From: Romanomermis culicivorax
Taxonomy: Eukaryota > Nematoda > Enoplea > Mermithida > Mermithidae
Reading direction: 5' to 3'
NCBI GenBank assembly: GCA_963922205.1
Contig: CAWUHX010000009.1
Location: 1,984,001 to 2,048,000 of the forward strand
Length of the DNA stretch: 64,000 bases
This document shows, in pieces, positions 20,807 through 33,700 of the stretch. Below the pieces are notes generated by a model, which had not been told where the DNA came from, ran no database searches, and saw nothing but the letters and a program-made list of their open reading frames with translations. How positions within the stretch are numbered: the first letter of the stretch is position 1; each line of letters opens with the position of its first letter. The position numbers and the translations under genes were made by a program.

Positions 20807-22228
20807 TGTCACATTTGATGGCATGTCACGTGTATGACATGTGGTTTTGGGAGAGCTGGGGAGGTTTGGGTATCTCATCAGGTAATACCGTGTTTTAGAC
20901 GTCACATTGATGGTGAACCATATCAGATTGATCCTATTACAGTGAGTAATAGGCTGTGACTCCTGATGGATACTGGCATTTTCCCCAGGCTTCCCAAGTT
21001 GCCGTTGGGGCCTAACCTGGCAAATGGTGGCTATAGAGAGGTCTATAGTTGGTTCCCTTGTGTTGTCCTTGGGGTCTTGCTGTAGGGTAATGGACAACGC
21101 TGCCAGGCTAGGTGCGACAATCTCCGAGTCCTACTCAGTGAGAGTGGGGATGGGGTCACCCGTAAAATGACCTAATTGGTGGGACCCGATTATGAACCAG
21201 ACAGCCCCTTTTTGCCCGAACCTGAGAGGTGGAGGCCCTACTTATTTGTGGAAAACTTGGGAAACCGATTTAGGAAGGGTTTCCCAACAAATACCCCACA
21301 AACAACAATAATCCCCTGAGAAGACTCACCTAGTCCTGTTTCTCAAGCGATTCGACGAACCGGACGGCAAGTCCCTGGATACTTTCGGTCTTCTGGCACT
21401 GGGGCGGGGATGCGATCCACAAACGTCCTAGCGGCGAGCGGCGATGAGCGGGAGGCGATTCTCCAACGTTTTCTTCACGAACCGGAGCGGTCGGACACCT
21501 GGCACTGATGGGCAGCGGGTACTGTAGGCGGTAAGCGGCGGACACAGTGAACAAGGGTAAATTTATGCAAATTTATTGGTAATAAGGCGGGGGACGCACA
21601 GGTAGATAATAAAATATGCAAATTTAGACGAAGGCGGCGGACGCGGAGTTACAACCGGACGAAAGCTTGGTGAACCCAAGAATGAGCGAAAAACTAAAGA
21701 AACATGTCCTTTTAAGGACATGTTTGGCTACAGCTGCAGCTTGGGCGGAGTTTCTTGGCGCTCAAGCTAACTTCTGCAGCTAGACGCGATGCAGAAGATG
21801 CCTATGAGCACATAGACATTTTTTCGTTCACATGCATTTAGCACTGAGGCCGACTGCAGTGCCTATGCTAAGCATATGAATGTCTTTAGCTAAACTTCTT
21901 AGCTAGTCGTTTTTGCGTAACAAAAACGATGCTAATTTTGATGATAAGAGGTGCATGGAGCGCACCAAAAATAGCCATGTGCTCGTGGAGCACGACTGGC
22001 GGAAGTTTTTAGCTAAAGGGCCTACTGTAGCCCGCGTTTGTAAAGAAATAAAAATACAACAAAACGAAACATCGAAATGCATGAAAAATATAAAAACGAA
22101 CACAAAATGCATGTGTAAAAATGAAATAAACAAAGGCATGAATAAGTAATAAAAGAAACATGAGAAAATAACAAAATGTCGGCATGATCAGAATCACGTG
22201 ACGTTGGAGAATTGAGCGGCTCGTGACA
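20807..22228 (-). repeat. 5' LTR of the 16.2-kb element
   Basis: This 1422-bp direct repeat of 6019-7450 begins TGTCAC and ends GTGACA on either strand. On the sense (minus) strand it carries a consensus splice donor, ACTAG|GTGAGT, with the exon ending at 21330. That would sit in the transcribed part of the LTR and could feed spliced env or pol messages. A 74-codon reading frame (21554-21330) precedes the donor, but in the other LTR it is shifted by the 10-bp indel, so I do not call it a gene. Confidence 0.93.
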
Positions 22229-22567
22229 ATGTGTAAAAATTATGGATATGCAAAGTAGGTGTAAACATGCACCTACAGCAAGTGTACTCGCACATTTCGA
22301 TTGTGTCTTTACTCCCCCAACGTCCCTTTTCGGCAAATATCCCGATTGAAAGTTCATATTCCCTGTATAGGTCCCGATTCCCCGAATAATGAATAAATTT
22401 CCTATTTCCCCGAAAAATGCATTAGCCCCTATTCCCTGAACGTCCGAATGTCCCGAATACTAGGGAAAGGATGGATTCACTTTGAATCTGGGTCCTAAAC
22501 AGCAGGTCCGACTGGACCCAGATCAGATCTGGATCCTGTATATAGCACATATCTGAATTAAAAATTA
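22229..22567. other. No gene recognised
   Basis: AT-rich sequence right of the big element. Nothing coding or clearly repetitive was seen apart from short TCCCCGAA-type words at 22370-22450. Confidence 0.4.
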
Positions 22568-23328
22568 GTGGGTGAACCAAAAAAAAGGCGACCAGTACTG
22601 ACTTTTATAGCTTCCGAACGGGTGAAGCTTTTTTAGTGCAGTTTCCTCTCAACGATAGATAAAACATTTGGCATATAAAGTGCAGAGTTTCGGTCAGATT
22701 TATTGAATTTTGACTGACTAAAATCAAAAATACTAAACGTCGATTTTTTTGATAATGAATATCTAAGAATTTACAGAATTAACATGTTTCACGGCAGAAA
22801 AGTACAATAGATCCAATCATAGGAACCATATAACGGCTTGAAACTACAAGAGAGTCGCTTTAGTGTGTCCTAATTTCTGTTTCACCAATAATTTTAATCG
22901 TTTTTCGATCTGGTCAATGACAAAATTGATTTTGCTTCAATTTTGCTTTTTTTCCAATTTTATAACAAAAGCTCTTGATTTTGGCGAAATTTTGATCATA
23001 TTGAAACAAGAAGTTGCTGACCTTAAATTACGTGTAACTTACAAATCTGGGTGATTTTCAAAGTATTGTTGTGTGTAAACAGCTTTACAAAACTTTTTTT
23101 CACAATAGGACAACTTTTACTTTCATTTCACAAATTTTACTTTTCGAAAAATCATCACTTTTACTAAATTTCTGTTTGTACGGTAACCATCAATGCTGGG
23201 AGCATAAACTTTGGGCCTTGTAACAAAGACAAGCAGGGCATTCTGATGCAGCAATCCGCATTATAAAACCTTCATCCGTTCAAAAGTTATGGAAGTCAGC
23301 ACCGGTCGCCTTTTTTTGGCTCACCCTG
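22568..23328. mobile_element. Mariner-like non-autonomous element (MITE) with about 60-bp terminal inverted repeats
   Basis: The right end, read inward, starts CAGGGTGAGCCAAAAAAAGG. The left end reads GTGGGTGAACCAAAAAAAAG. Both continue through GCGACC(A/G)GT(A/G)CTGACTT and GAACGG(G/A)TGAAG, giving roughly 60 bp of inverted similarity. TA dinucleotides flank both ends (22566-67, 23329-30). The terminus and TA target are typical of Tc1/mariner. No transposase frame is present in the 761 bp. Confidence 0.7.
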
Positions 23329-24742
23329 TATATTCAATTTTTCAAAATCAATTTATATAAAATTGATATTTCTCAGCAGTTCAAGAGCTATTAATCGTTG
23401 GAATGAGAAGCAAATTGAAGCAAGAGCCCAAAATCTTTAGACTAGGCTTTTCTGCAAGCTTCTATCTGCACTGTGCAGGAATGATTGATTTTTATTTTTC
23501 GCTTTTTATTTTTCGATTTTTTTCGTATTTTTCATCTTTTTTCGCATTTTTCGTATTTCGCATTTTTCGAGACAGGCAATACACATTTTTTGAGAAGAGC
23601 AAAATCCAAAAGTAAAAAAGCGGCGCCGCGCGGTACCGCGCAGCGAAGTATGGCAAGCCACCGCGCGGCGCCGCTTGTTAGTATGAATAGGACAACTGGC
23701 GCCGCACGGTACCTCGCGGCGAAGTATGACAGAGCCTTAAGCCAGAAAATTTGCCAAAAAAACTGTAAAAATCATCAATAAATTTTTTCGACCAATCAAA
23801 ATGATGACAAATCTCGCTTCGCAATGCTTTCTCTCACCAGTGGGCTAAGAAAAAAACAATAATAATTCTCTACGAACAGAAAATAATCGTTTCACAAGAC
23901 GAAGGTGAAAAATGATACAAAGAACAGTTGACCGAAAAACGTCGCGAAAAAAGTGCATTGGGTGGTCTAAAAAATGAGGAAAAACAACACAAAATGAAAC
24001 AGAAGCCATAAACAGACGTACAGATATGCAATACATGAGAAAGAAAAACAAAAATAGGCTAGAACAAATAGAGCTTGGAATAAACAAAAAATTTAATTAT
24101 ACTACAAACATGAACTATACAGTGAACTGAAGTTGGCATGGATTTATTTTCAAACCTCGTGCACATTACCCCTTCAAACAATTCAGAACAATAACCAAGA
24201 AACGGCCACTAATTGACAAAAGTCTGTTTTTCTTGAAAAGCTTCCTATAGTCTGTTTTTCTTGAAAAGCTTCTAAATAATGAAAGTGTAAACCAAGTAGC
24301 ATATTTCAGATTTTCTGATGAAAGATATATCGTATAGGACTGGAAACTTATGAGCAGCCCTTACCTTCAACAATTTTTAGAGCAAAAGATTCGACAGAAA
24401 GACCTCTATGTAAACGATTTTGACGACAGTACTGATTCTTGTCACTTTTCTATTTGGAAGCATTTTATAGAAAACACTATATATTTATAAAGCTGGACAG
24501 GCGAACAACGGGCGACAAAAAACAACGGCAACAGATCATTTAATGTCAGGAAGACGGTGAAAACTCTGAATTACATATCACGACCTTATATTTGCGGATT
24601 TTATTTAGAATTATGAAAGGCTCGTCGACGTTATTCAAAAAATTTTTGCTCCATGGTACAGGCTCCTTCGTGATCACTGTTGTTACAATGTCCAATGTAA
24701 CTTAATCATATACGGCATATCGTTTTTGGCATAATTTCATCA
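23329..24742. other. Intergenic, with GC-rich palindromes of the GTCATACTTC family
   Basis: The segment 23605-23745 contains GCGGCGCCGCG and GCGCGGTACCGCGC palindromes and ends ..GAAGTATGACAGAGCC. This matches termini at 28650 and 38140. Otherwise the stretch is AT-rich with no supported gene. The SHPK stop codon lies at its right edge. Confidence 0.4.
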
Positions 24743-27700
24743 TCATTCTCTATCAATGCTTGACGAACATACTGCATCATCCTTTTGGCTAATAAGATAG
24801 AGCGCACATCCATACGCGGCATCAAATCCTCCGAAATCTTCTTTATTTCCTGCTGTAACATTCAAATTCGGATAATTTTTCGCTGCAAACTGACGTAAAA
24901 TCGGCAGAAAACTTTTTCTGCCAGTCAATTTGAAATTCTCCACTCCGTTTTCGATCAAATATTTCTCGGGCATCATCCGATTGAGATTACACACTAAAGA
25001 CATCAACAATTTCGGGAGAAAAACGTTTAGCGCAAAATTACTTTTTGGGCCAATATTCTCGATTGACATTCTACCGATTTTATAATGACGTTCACCATAA
25101 AACGTAGGAATAATCCGCAGATCTTGGTCATTCACCGTCGATTCCAGATTGGACGATTCAATTACACGATCGAGATGCTGGCAAATACGGTTCACGTCAA
25201 TAGTAGAGTCTGTAATGCAAGCATACATTTAATTGGGGGGAAGTGCTATAGGAACCCCTCCCCCAAAAATCGTCGACCATATGGCTTGCCATTGGGCGAC
25301 CGCCCCCAACAGGATTTTCCAATCCTATGGCTAGCCATATGGTAGCCGTTGGGATCCCCATACTTTTGGTCGGAAAAATACAGAAAAATGTCAATTTTTT
25401 AACAAAAAATGATCAAAAGTGTGAATTTTCTCGGCTCTTCGCGCCATAAATACATTTTTTCGGTATTTTTGAAAAAAATTAATATTTTTTGAACTATTTT
25501 TCGGACTTTTTTCGTGACAAAGCGAATTTTTTTCCTTGAGAGACCCCCACCCCAAGATCTCAGGGCCCCGTTACATGTATGAATGTAAATTGTCTTTGTA
25601 TCATCTTTTTTCTAACCGTTCAAAACTGGAAACCTATTAAATTTCGGGTCGACAGATTTGTCTGGATTCTTACCCAATGTCCCTGTAATTTCCGAAATCC
25701 AGTCGGATAAAATTCTCGCAAATTCCATAATAACATTCCCGCCGTTTAACGAAGCCGCGACGGCCAAATAACGATCATTGAAATAAGGAAAATACGTGAT
25801 CGATGATTCGCTCAGTTGCTGACTCGACATGAAATCGCCATACGATGCCGGATGAACTTTCGGTGGCGTGAAATTCTCTTTTAGTTGAAAAGCTATTTGG
25901 CTAGAAGTTCCGATATTCAAAACTGTAAAGGAGATAGAAAAAATGGAATAAAAAGATAACCATTAAAATAGACCTGCGGTTTTCGGAGACAATTTAGAAA
26001 ACATCGAGCATTGAGTATCCCCTAGAGCGCAGAAAACGATCGAATTTTGAGGAATCTTATAAAATGGCGTAGTGAGTGCTCCAGCAACTCTACCGGGCTC
26101 CACAATATTTGGGAGCAAAGTCGATGGAAATCGAAACACTTCTAATCTACAAAATCATTCGCAAAATGATATTATTTAAAATCGAGGATTAAATAGATAT
26201 GATAATCATGGTTTACAATGTTCAACCTTAGAGTTCGGAGTGATTCAAAGGATATTTCTTTGAATTTATATTTTCATAAACTTACAGGTCGTGATTCCAT
26301 GCGCCGTTATGATCTACATAACCCCAACTGGCGGCATTTTGAACGGTTATGTCTGGTTTTCCAGCATTGCATGTTAAAACTGCCACTAAAAAATCACCTA
26401 TCGTTCCGCAATGATCAAACTTTCTGACAAAATCAGGCTCATTTCTCGACAACCAGAATAGAGTAGCGCAACCGAAACCCGAATAAATTCGTTGATAAGA
26501 GCTGAGAATCAAAATTATGATGTTCGAAAAATCTTGAAATTATGAATTCAAACATGACATTAAGGAAGAATGAAGAAGCACTGTCCATGCAAATACGCAA
26601 CCTGCAACGTAAGCAAACATTTTTCCTCAAGTTGACTGAGACATGCAGGTTTATTATCCGCCCGCATATCTGATATATAAATTACTTCAATGCAACTCGG
26701 CACTAGGTGAGGTACTTCCGTAACAGATCAGCTAGTTCCTAGCCCAGCAACAGACGACAGCTCGTGTTGGGGTTAATTTGATTGAATGAATGGCTAACAA
26801 TGCACAATAATGCGTATTACCATAACAGTTTGGCGCTGATTTTTTAAAACGTGCAAAAGTACTTAGATTCCACAATAAGCTGGAAAATCAACTTTGATTG
26901 CACTGTGTCTATCTTTTATGAGATCAACCTACTAATATTGTAAGGTTTTCGGTATGGGGTTTTTATTACATAGGTTACAGGTTACTGTAGCAGGACTAGC
27001 GCGACCGAACGTTTATTTACTACAGGGCCGTTTGAGACGAGAAACTTAAGTGTACGTGTAAGATGGCAGCAGTGTTTTTTTTTCTGCACCCGGCTTTCTG
27101 CACGGTGCAGAAAATCCAAAAAAAATTTTCTGCACTGCTTTTTTTAGGTAAGATTAGGGTGTAAGTTAGATTTACCACAGCCGCTGCATCTAAATTTTCG
27201 ATTTGCTGTACGGGTTCTGCTGCCGCCGGTCCTTGAACGTTAATTTTTTTTTGGAAAAACGAATTTATAGTTTTTTGACTGGACATTTTAAAGTCTTAAA
27301 ATAAAAAATAATTGACTTTAAGAGTTCAGAATCAATGACTGACATATAACAGAAGAATAAGTGTGGTCAAACACATGACTCAAAAAATTCTGCACCAGTG
27401 CAGAAATCGCCAAAAAAAGTTCTGCACCGAGCCTAAAAAGTCTGCACTGTGCAGAAAAAAATACAGTGGATGGCAGAATCAAAGGACCGAAAATGATGAC
27501 ACATTGTAATGGGGATTCGGACTTCAATTCTTTTACTGTGGTCGACTCGAGACGGTACTCGATAAACGACGAGAATGAACGATTTTAAGTTATTTATCGG
27601 TTATGATGGATGTTTCTATATTTCCCATGAACCCAAAAGACGATTGGACCGATTTGGGTTTATAATTTATTGAGAACGTTTATATGTAAAACATACAGAA

Positions 27701-30700
27701 TAGTTTTATAGACAAAATATAAGAAGACGATAGAATATACAATAGAATAATGACGTAAAACGAGCGGATAATATTGGAAAGGGCAGAAAGTAGAGGCAGA
27801 CAGGTGGGATAGGGAAAGGGAAGGATAGTGGTCGGTCGGAAAATGAGAAAAGGGAAGGGAGACTGAAAAGTGACTGAAAAGTGAACAAGAAGCGCAGTTT
27901 ATATATGCGAAAAGATTCATAAAGAAAAACTAGTCACATGATGCAGTGAAAGCTAGTATGTTGGGGCGACGGCTAGATAGAATAGTGAAAGGAAGAAGCT
28001 GGACGATTATGATTCAGAAAATATAATGATGAAAAAGTAGAATTAAGAAAGAAGAATGTTTTTAGGAAGTTTTAAGCATGAACATATTTGGCAAAATGGA
28101 AAGAAATGATCAGACGAAAAAGTAGAAGTTAGATGAAAACAATAGAAATAAAGAGAAAATAATGAAAATGGATGCAAAATGATCGGAGAACTGAGACTTT
28201 AAATGAGGTGAGGAGGAGAACCAATGAAAGTACAGTAACGGCCACTTACAGTAATTCCAGGATTCTCACAATATCCGGTTTCCTACACACAACCACAAAA
28301 GCGATTTGGGAACCAAAATTTTCTGTTTGATGAGTACCAGATGAACCTTTAGACTTTGTTTGTCCGTCTACGAATTTCATTGAATTCTGAGATTCATTTA
28401 AAAATAAATACACTATAATCATTAATTGATCTATAGTTAATAATCTCAACGCAGTACGGTTAGTCTATCGAGAAAAAAAATTCTAAAAATATAAAACAAG
28501 TTCTAAACATGGTTCAGTTTGAGGAAAGAGTTTTTCAGAGCTTAATAACAAAAAGATGCATTTTAGAAAGTGAAAATCTCAAAATTTGCCGGTGCTTGAT
28601 CACGGTCATGGTTATAAATAGTCATTATTTTCTACCAGACGCGGGCGTTAAGGCTCTGTCATACTTCACCAGGAGGTACTGCGCAGCACCGCTTTTTTAC
28701 TTACGGATCTTGCTTTCTGAATAAAAAGGTTTTCGAAAAATTTGCGAGAACTCTTGTTTTTATCGTTCTTGGAGCTGCTAATTGCACTTGACTTATTGCT
28801 AGGACAACATCAGGCCGTGGAAACGTGTTTACACATACTTTGCATATTAATAATTTTTCCACATTCATACATCCATAGCAAATTATATAATCACAACATA
28901 ACCTATAGTCACTTTTTCTGGAAATGCTTTTGAATAAAAAAGTGGAAAACAAGTATCATTTTACCAGTTTATTAGAAAAAGCCCCGATGGGGCAGAAAAA
29001 AGAAGAACATCCTTGCTTTTATAGTTGCCAAGCTAGAAAAAGAAGTGGACTAGATTTTTGAGAACATGGGTTAAAATTAGACAAAATTCACTTTCGTTAT
29101 ATTGAATTTTCATTCTTTCCAGAGTTTCTTCGGCACCGGTCGTTCCGCATCTTGTGGAAATTGCCCAGAAAAATTTCCGCACCACCATTAAAAACCACTA
29201 AAAACATCAAAAATTTTTTGTTCCGTGCGGAAAACTCTCCAAAAATTTTCCGCACGACCCCAAAAAAAATCCGCACTGTGCGGGAAAAACCCCGATTCTT
29301 TCTCAAAAAAATTTTCAATGTCTGTGAAAAAGTATATTCTGCAGCATCGTGCATTTTGTCCTTCTCCTGGCATCAACTACAGTAAAATTTTTCTATATGA
29401 AAATTATATGCACATAACTTCAAATAAAAAGAAATGGTGAATCAATTAGCATTCTAACTTCCGACTGATTCAAAACTCCTACCTCTCACATTAGCAGAAA
29501 AACAGTGAGGGAGGCATATTATAGCCATTTTCAGAACTATAAAGAAACCTGAGGTTGGTTGCACTAACCCAACATGAGGATAACCTCGACATAGGTATTA
29601 AATTGATGATCCTAAGTTTGAGCTAATCACAATGTTCAAATTACTTTCTTCCAGTGCACAAACAATACACACTTCAGGATTAAGTAACACTGAGGTTTAA
29701 GTTCGAGTTTGGGAATTGCGTACATTTTTATATTTATTTGCTTTAGAGATAAGAAAATTATGCGAAAATATCATTGCAACCCGACAGCTCGAGCTGGGGA
29801 TAATTTCGACATTGAGCTCGTTATAATCCTGATGACATTCGAATTATACCGAACTTGGGATCAAAATGAGTCGGTTTTTTGTTTGAGATTATCTTGAACT
29901 CGAGCTTAGACCCCTTTATTGCAACTGGGCCTTGGTTACAGTCATTGAGCACCGATCTGCAACTGGGAGAACAGGGTAAAGCATACAAAAATGCTCCTGA
30001 TTCAGCCATGCCTATATTAGGGGTGTGCGCCAAATTACGTACCTGATTCTCCCCCACTATACTCGCACTCCTACAGCAACAGTACGACTTTTTTGAAAGC
30101 AGGACGGGAGCAACAGAAATGGGTGAAATTGCTTCCCGTCTGCAATCCCGCAAAAAGCGCTCTTTCTGCAAATTTCAGTTTAAATCCAAAAACTGTGAGT
30201 GATGCTATTTTGTTGAATAGTTCTGTTGGACTTTTTTTCGAATTTTGTTGAGTAAATTTGTTTATAGCTTGTAATCAGTAGAACTTACGGAGTGAATTCT
30301 ACACCATATGTTATATAAAATAAGTAAATTAAACATATCTTGCACAATCGATTTAGTTCTAAGAAGAATTTGTGCTGTAATGTACTTTCCCACAGTTGAT
30401 TCCTGTTGTTGACACGAAATTCAGTAAAAAATTTCAACACAGTTGAAAGCAAAATGTGTGAGAGGGAACACGAGGGTACAAACTACCTCAAGGGTTTTGA
30501 AACTGGAAAATTTGTTATGAAAAAAAAATTTTTTAATTTTTTGTTTCAGAAAACCAAGGTCCACTCCTGTACCTTCCTCCAAATTTCGGAGATGGGCATG
30601 TTTGGTTGGAAAGTGTGTTGATGCCCTCAGCTGTAGAATATACTTTTTCACAGAAATGGAAAAATATTTTGTTGAGAAAGAATGAAAATCTAATATAACG

Positions 30701-33700
30701 GCAGTGAATTTTTTCCAACTTCATCCTAAGTTCTCAATTCGCTTCTTTTTCCAGCTTGGCAACTATCCAAGCAAGTATTTTCTTCTTTTTTCTGCCCCAT
30801 CGGGGCATTTTTTAATAAACTAGTCCACCTCTTTTTAGTGGGCCTCAGCCATGCATGAAAACCTTCGTAGAAGCACATTGTAGTTTTAAATTTTGGCACC
30901 TTCACATCAAAGAAACAATGAAAAACAATCTTAAAGCTACGAATTCTCACTTTCAATAAAAGTAAAAGATGTGTAAACCGCATAGAACTTAAAACACGTT
31001 GTAAACAGAGTGTAAATTCAGGGTTCATAGCGATTTCCAAAAAGAAATTCCCGGATTTTTCCCGGTTTCCCCGGTAGGCGAAATCGTTTTATCCCGGTAG
31101 GTTTTGACATATTTGTCCAGTATAACAGGTACGTAAAAATTTAAGATACAAAAAAGAATCAAAAAAGAACAACAGTTCAAAATTTATATACCTATTTAAA
31201 AACATACGAGTATGGGAAAACAGAGACTTCGAGCATAGTAAAAAACAGTCTTTTGAAAAATAGATTTGAAAAAATAGGATGTAGCCAGGAGTCGAACCTG
31301 GGTTACCAGCGGTCAGGGCTGATGTCCTCCCCACTAGACCACTACACCAAGAGGTGAATCCAGATTAAAGTGATCCCTTCGGCTACGATTCTTAGCATAC
31401 AACTACAATGCTTGGTGGTCGTGAACCTGCGACATTTGGCAACAGTCTCGTAACAGTCGTTGCTTTCAACCAATCAATGAAAGCATCTTAGAAGCGGGAA
31501 GCTTTTTGACTTTCCAGACTCCTAAAAATTTCAACAGTTAAAAATGACCATTGAAAACCAAAAACCAGGTGCTTGAAATCACAAAATAAAATTAACGAAA
31601 ACAAAACCAGGTAAGTCATATAGGGTAAAACACCCGACTTCGAACACATTTGTGTCGTGACATGTAAATCATTCAACTCAAAACATTTCCACGTTCTGTT
31701 TTTTCCAACAAGGAGGCTGATTAACGTTTTATATTATTACACAGTTTATTGTAGCCGTCAGATTTTGAAAATTTCGTCACATCCAATTATGGCGGTAATT
31801 TTTGAAAAATCGTTTTTTCAACAGTAAATAATTTCAATGATATCAATAAGTAGGATCTAATTTCATGTGGTTCAGCTAAATTTGGAGTGTAGAATCAAAA
31901 TATCATAACCATTTTGAACTATTTTAAGAAGGCAAGCGATTCTTTCGATTATTCACTTTTCCCTTTAACTTTGAACACCCTGTTCGACATACCTGTAATT
32001 GGGGGAGGGGGGGGGAACCGGGGTCCCGACATTTGGGTATAGGGTTCGACCAAGTATGGTCACCCCCAACTTGGTCGAACCCAATACCCGAATGTCGGAA
32101 CCCCCAACCCCAACTTGGTCGAACCCTATACCCAAATGTCCAACCAAAAATTTCCGGTCTTTTCCCGGTCGCTTTGAACCCTGAAACCATTTCCATTAAA
32201 TTTTCCATGATCAAGAACCCCTCAACCAAAAAAACCGCAGAAATACTTTTGTTTACACACAGAACAATTTTTGTGTGAAGTGACTGTATCCACTGAGTTC
32301 AACATGGTCAGAAACCTCTTCCCCCAAAAATCGCAGAAATACATGTGTTTACACCATACATGCACATAGGGGGTAGGGGGTAAACCCCCATACCTGAGAC
32401 CCTGGCCACACACCCCCCTGGCCAAAAAAAATCGTCAAACACCCCTACTTGAACTTTTTCCAAGACCGCTTTTTTCATGATTTCTGTGCATATTTTGTAT
32501 GAAAAACAGACTTGCAGAACCTTTTTTTGTTTTTTTGCTCACCCAACCCCCTACCCCCCAGGGAAAAAGTCAATGGACCCTCCCCCCTGATAATTTTTGC
32601 CGTGTCTATCTGGTTTACACTCAATATAATTTTGTGGGTAAAGTGATCGCAGAGCCGTATCCAGGGGGCATGCGGGGTATGCGACCGCATGCCACTTGAT
32701 GATTTCAAGTTTTTTTGAAAGCAAATTTTGGCCAACCTAAGCAAAACACTGCTCAATGTACACTTACCATTTATGCTATCTCGCATTACCAAGCCAAACA
32801 ATATTAATCAAAATATTTTTGTTGAATCGTACTTTTTGCAATTGTTCTTTTCATGGTGAAATGATGATATTTTTGTATTTCTTGTACACCAATTTTCAAT
32901 ATCTACAGTACTGACACAATTTTAATTTCTTCTTGAAGTTCAGATTAAGCATCTATTATAAATGAACTAAATAAAATAAAGCTTAAATTATTTTTTTGCG
33001 AAAATCTAAAAACAACAGCAGTCGATAATCCCACAATCAATCTCGCACAACAGACCAAGAGGAAGTACCCCCTGGCACTTCTTCTTGGTCGTATTGTGTT
33101 TTTGAGATCGGTACACTCTTTGAATAAATTTGTTTAATGACGGGAATTTGTTTTTCAAAATCGTGTTCTATAACTCAGCATCAGTTGGATATTTCTTGAA
33201 ACTTTGTGGATCCGCATGCCCCTTAGAGAACTCCTGGGTACGGCACTGAGTGATTGCTTCATTAAATTCCCCGTGGTCAAAAGCCCCTTCCACAAAAAAT
33301 CACGAAAATACGCTTGTTACACCCAAGGTAATTTTTTGTGTAAAGTGATGCATCCATTGAATTCTCCTGCAGTCGAAGACCCCTTCCACCAAGAAATTAT
33401 AAAAATACGCTTGTTTACACCCGCAAATTTTTTTTGTGTAAAGTGACCGCGTTCATTGAATTCCCCGTGGTCCAAAACCCCTTGCCCCGAATAATCACAA
33501 AAATACGCTTGTTTACCCCAGGAATAATGTTTCGTGTAAAGTGACCGCGTCCATCGAATTCCCAACGGTCGAAAACCCATTCTTCCAAAAAGTTGTGGGA
33601 GTACCTCCATTATTGAGCAACTCAAAACTTATCCATTTACAGTAATGATGATTTTTTGTGTAAAGTGATCGCATCCATTGAATTCGCTTCGGTCGAAAAC

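Larger units (their letters stand above)
6019..22228 (-). mobile_element. Complete 16.2-kb LTR retrotransposon / endogenous retrovirus-like element, Ty3/Gypsy-type pol, env between gag and pol
   Basis: The element is bounded by two direct repeats, 6019-7450 and 20807-22228, with TGTCAC...GTGACA ends. It is flanked by a 4-bp duplication, ATGT at 6015-6018 and 22229-22232. Reading the minus strand the order is: 5' LTR, primer-binding site, 3.6-kb leader, gag (17187-16108, in-frame TGA, zinc-knuckle and Pro-rich extension), ORF X (15358-14645), env-like glycoprotein fused to retropepsin 1 (14616-11710), then retropepsin 2-RT-RNase H-integrase (11752-8048), a 3' region with 41-bp repeats, and the 3' LTR. 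By eye the LTRs differ at roughly 40 positions plus one 10-bp indel, about 97% identity. The pol domain order RT-RH-IN is that of Metaviridae. Env upstream of pol, and a protease after env, are not the usual layout. Confidence 0.93.

Noticed and set aside
29821-30171. 116-codon minus-strand ORF
   Set aside because: No motif, no splice or start context, composition like surrounding AT-rich DNA.
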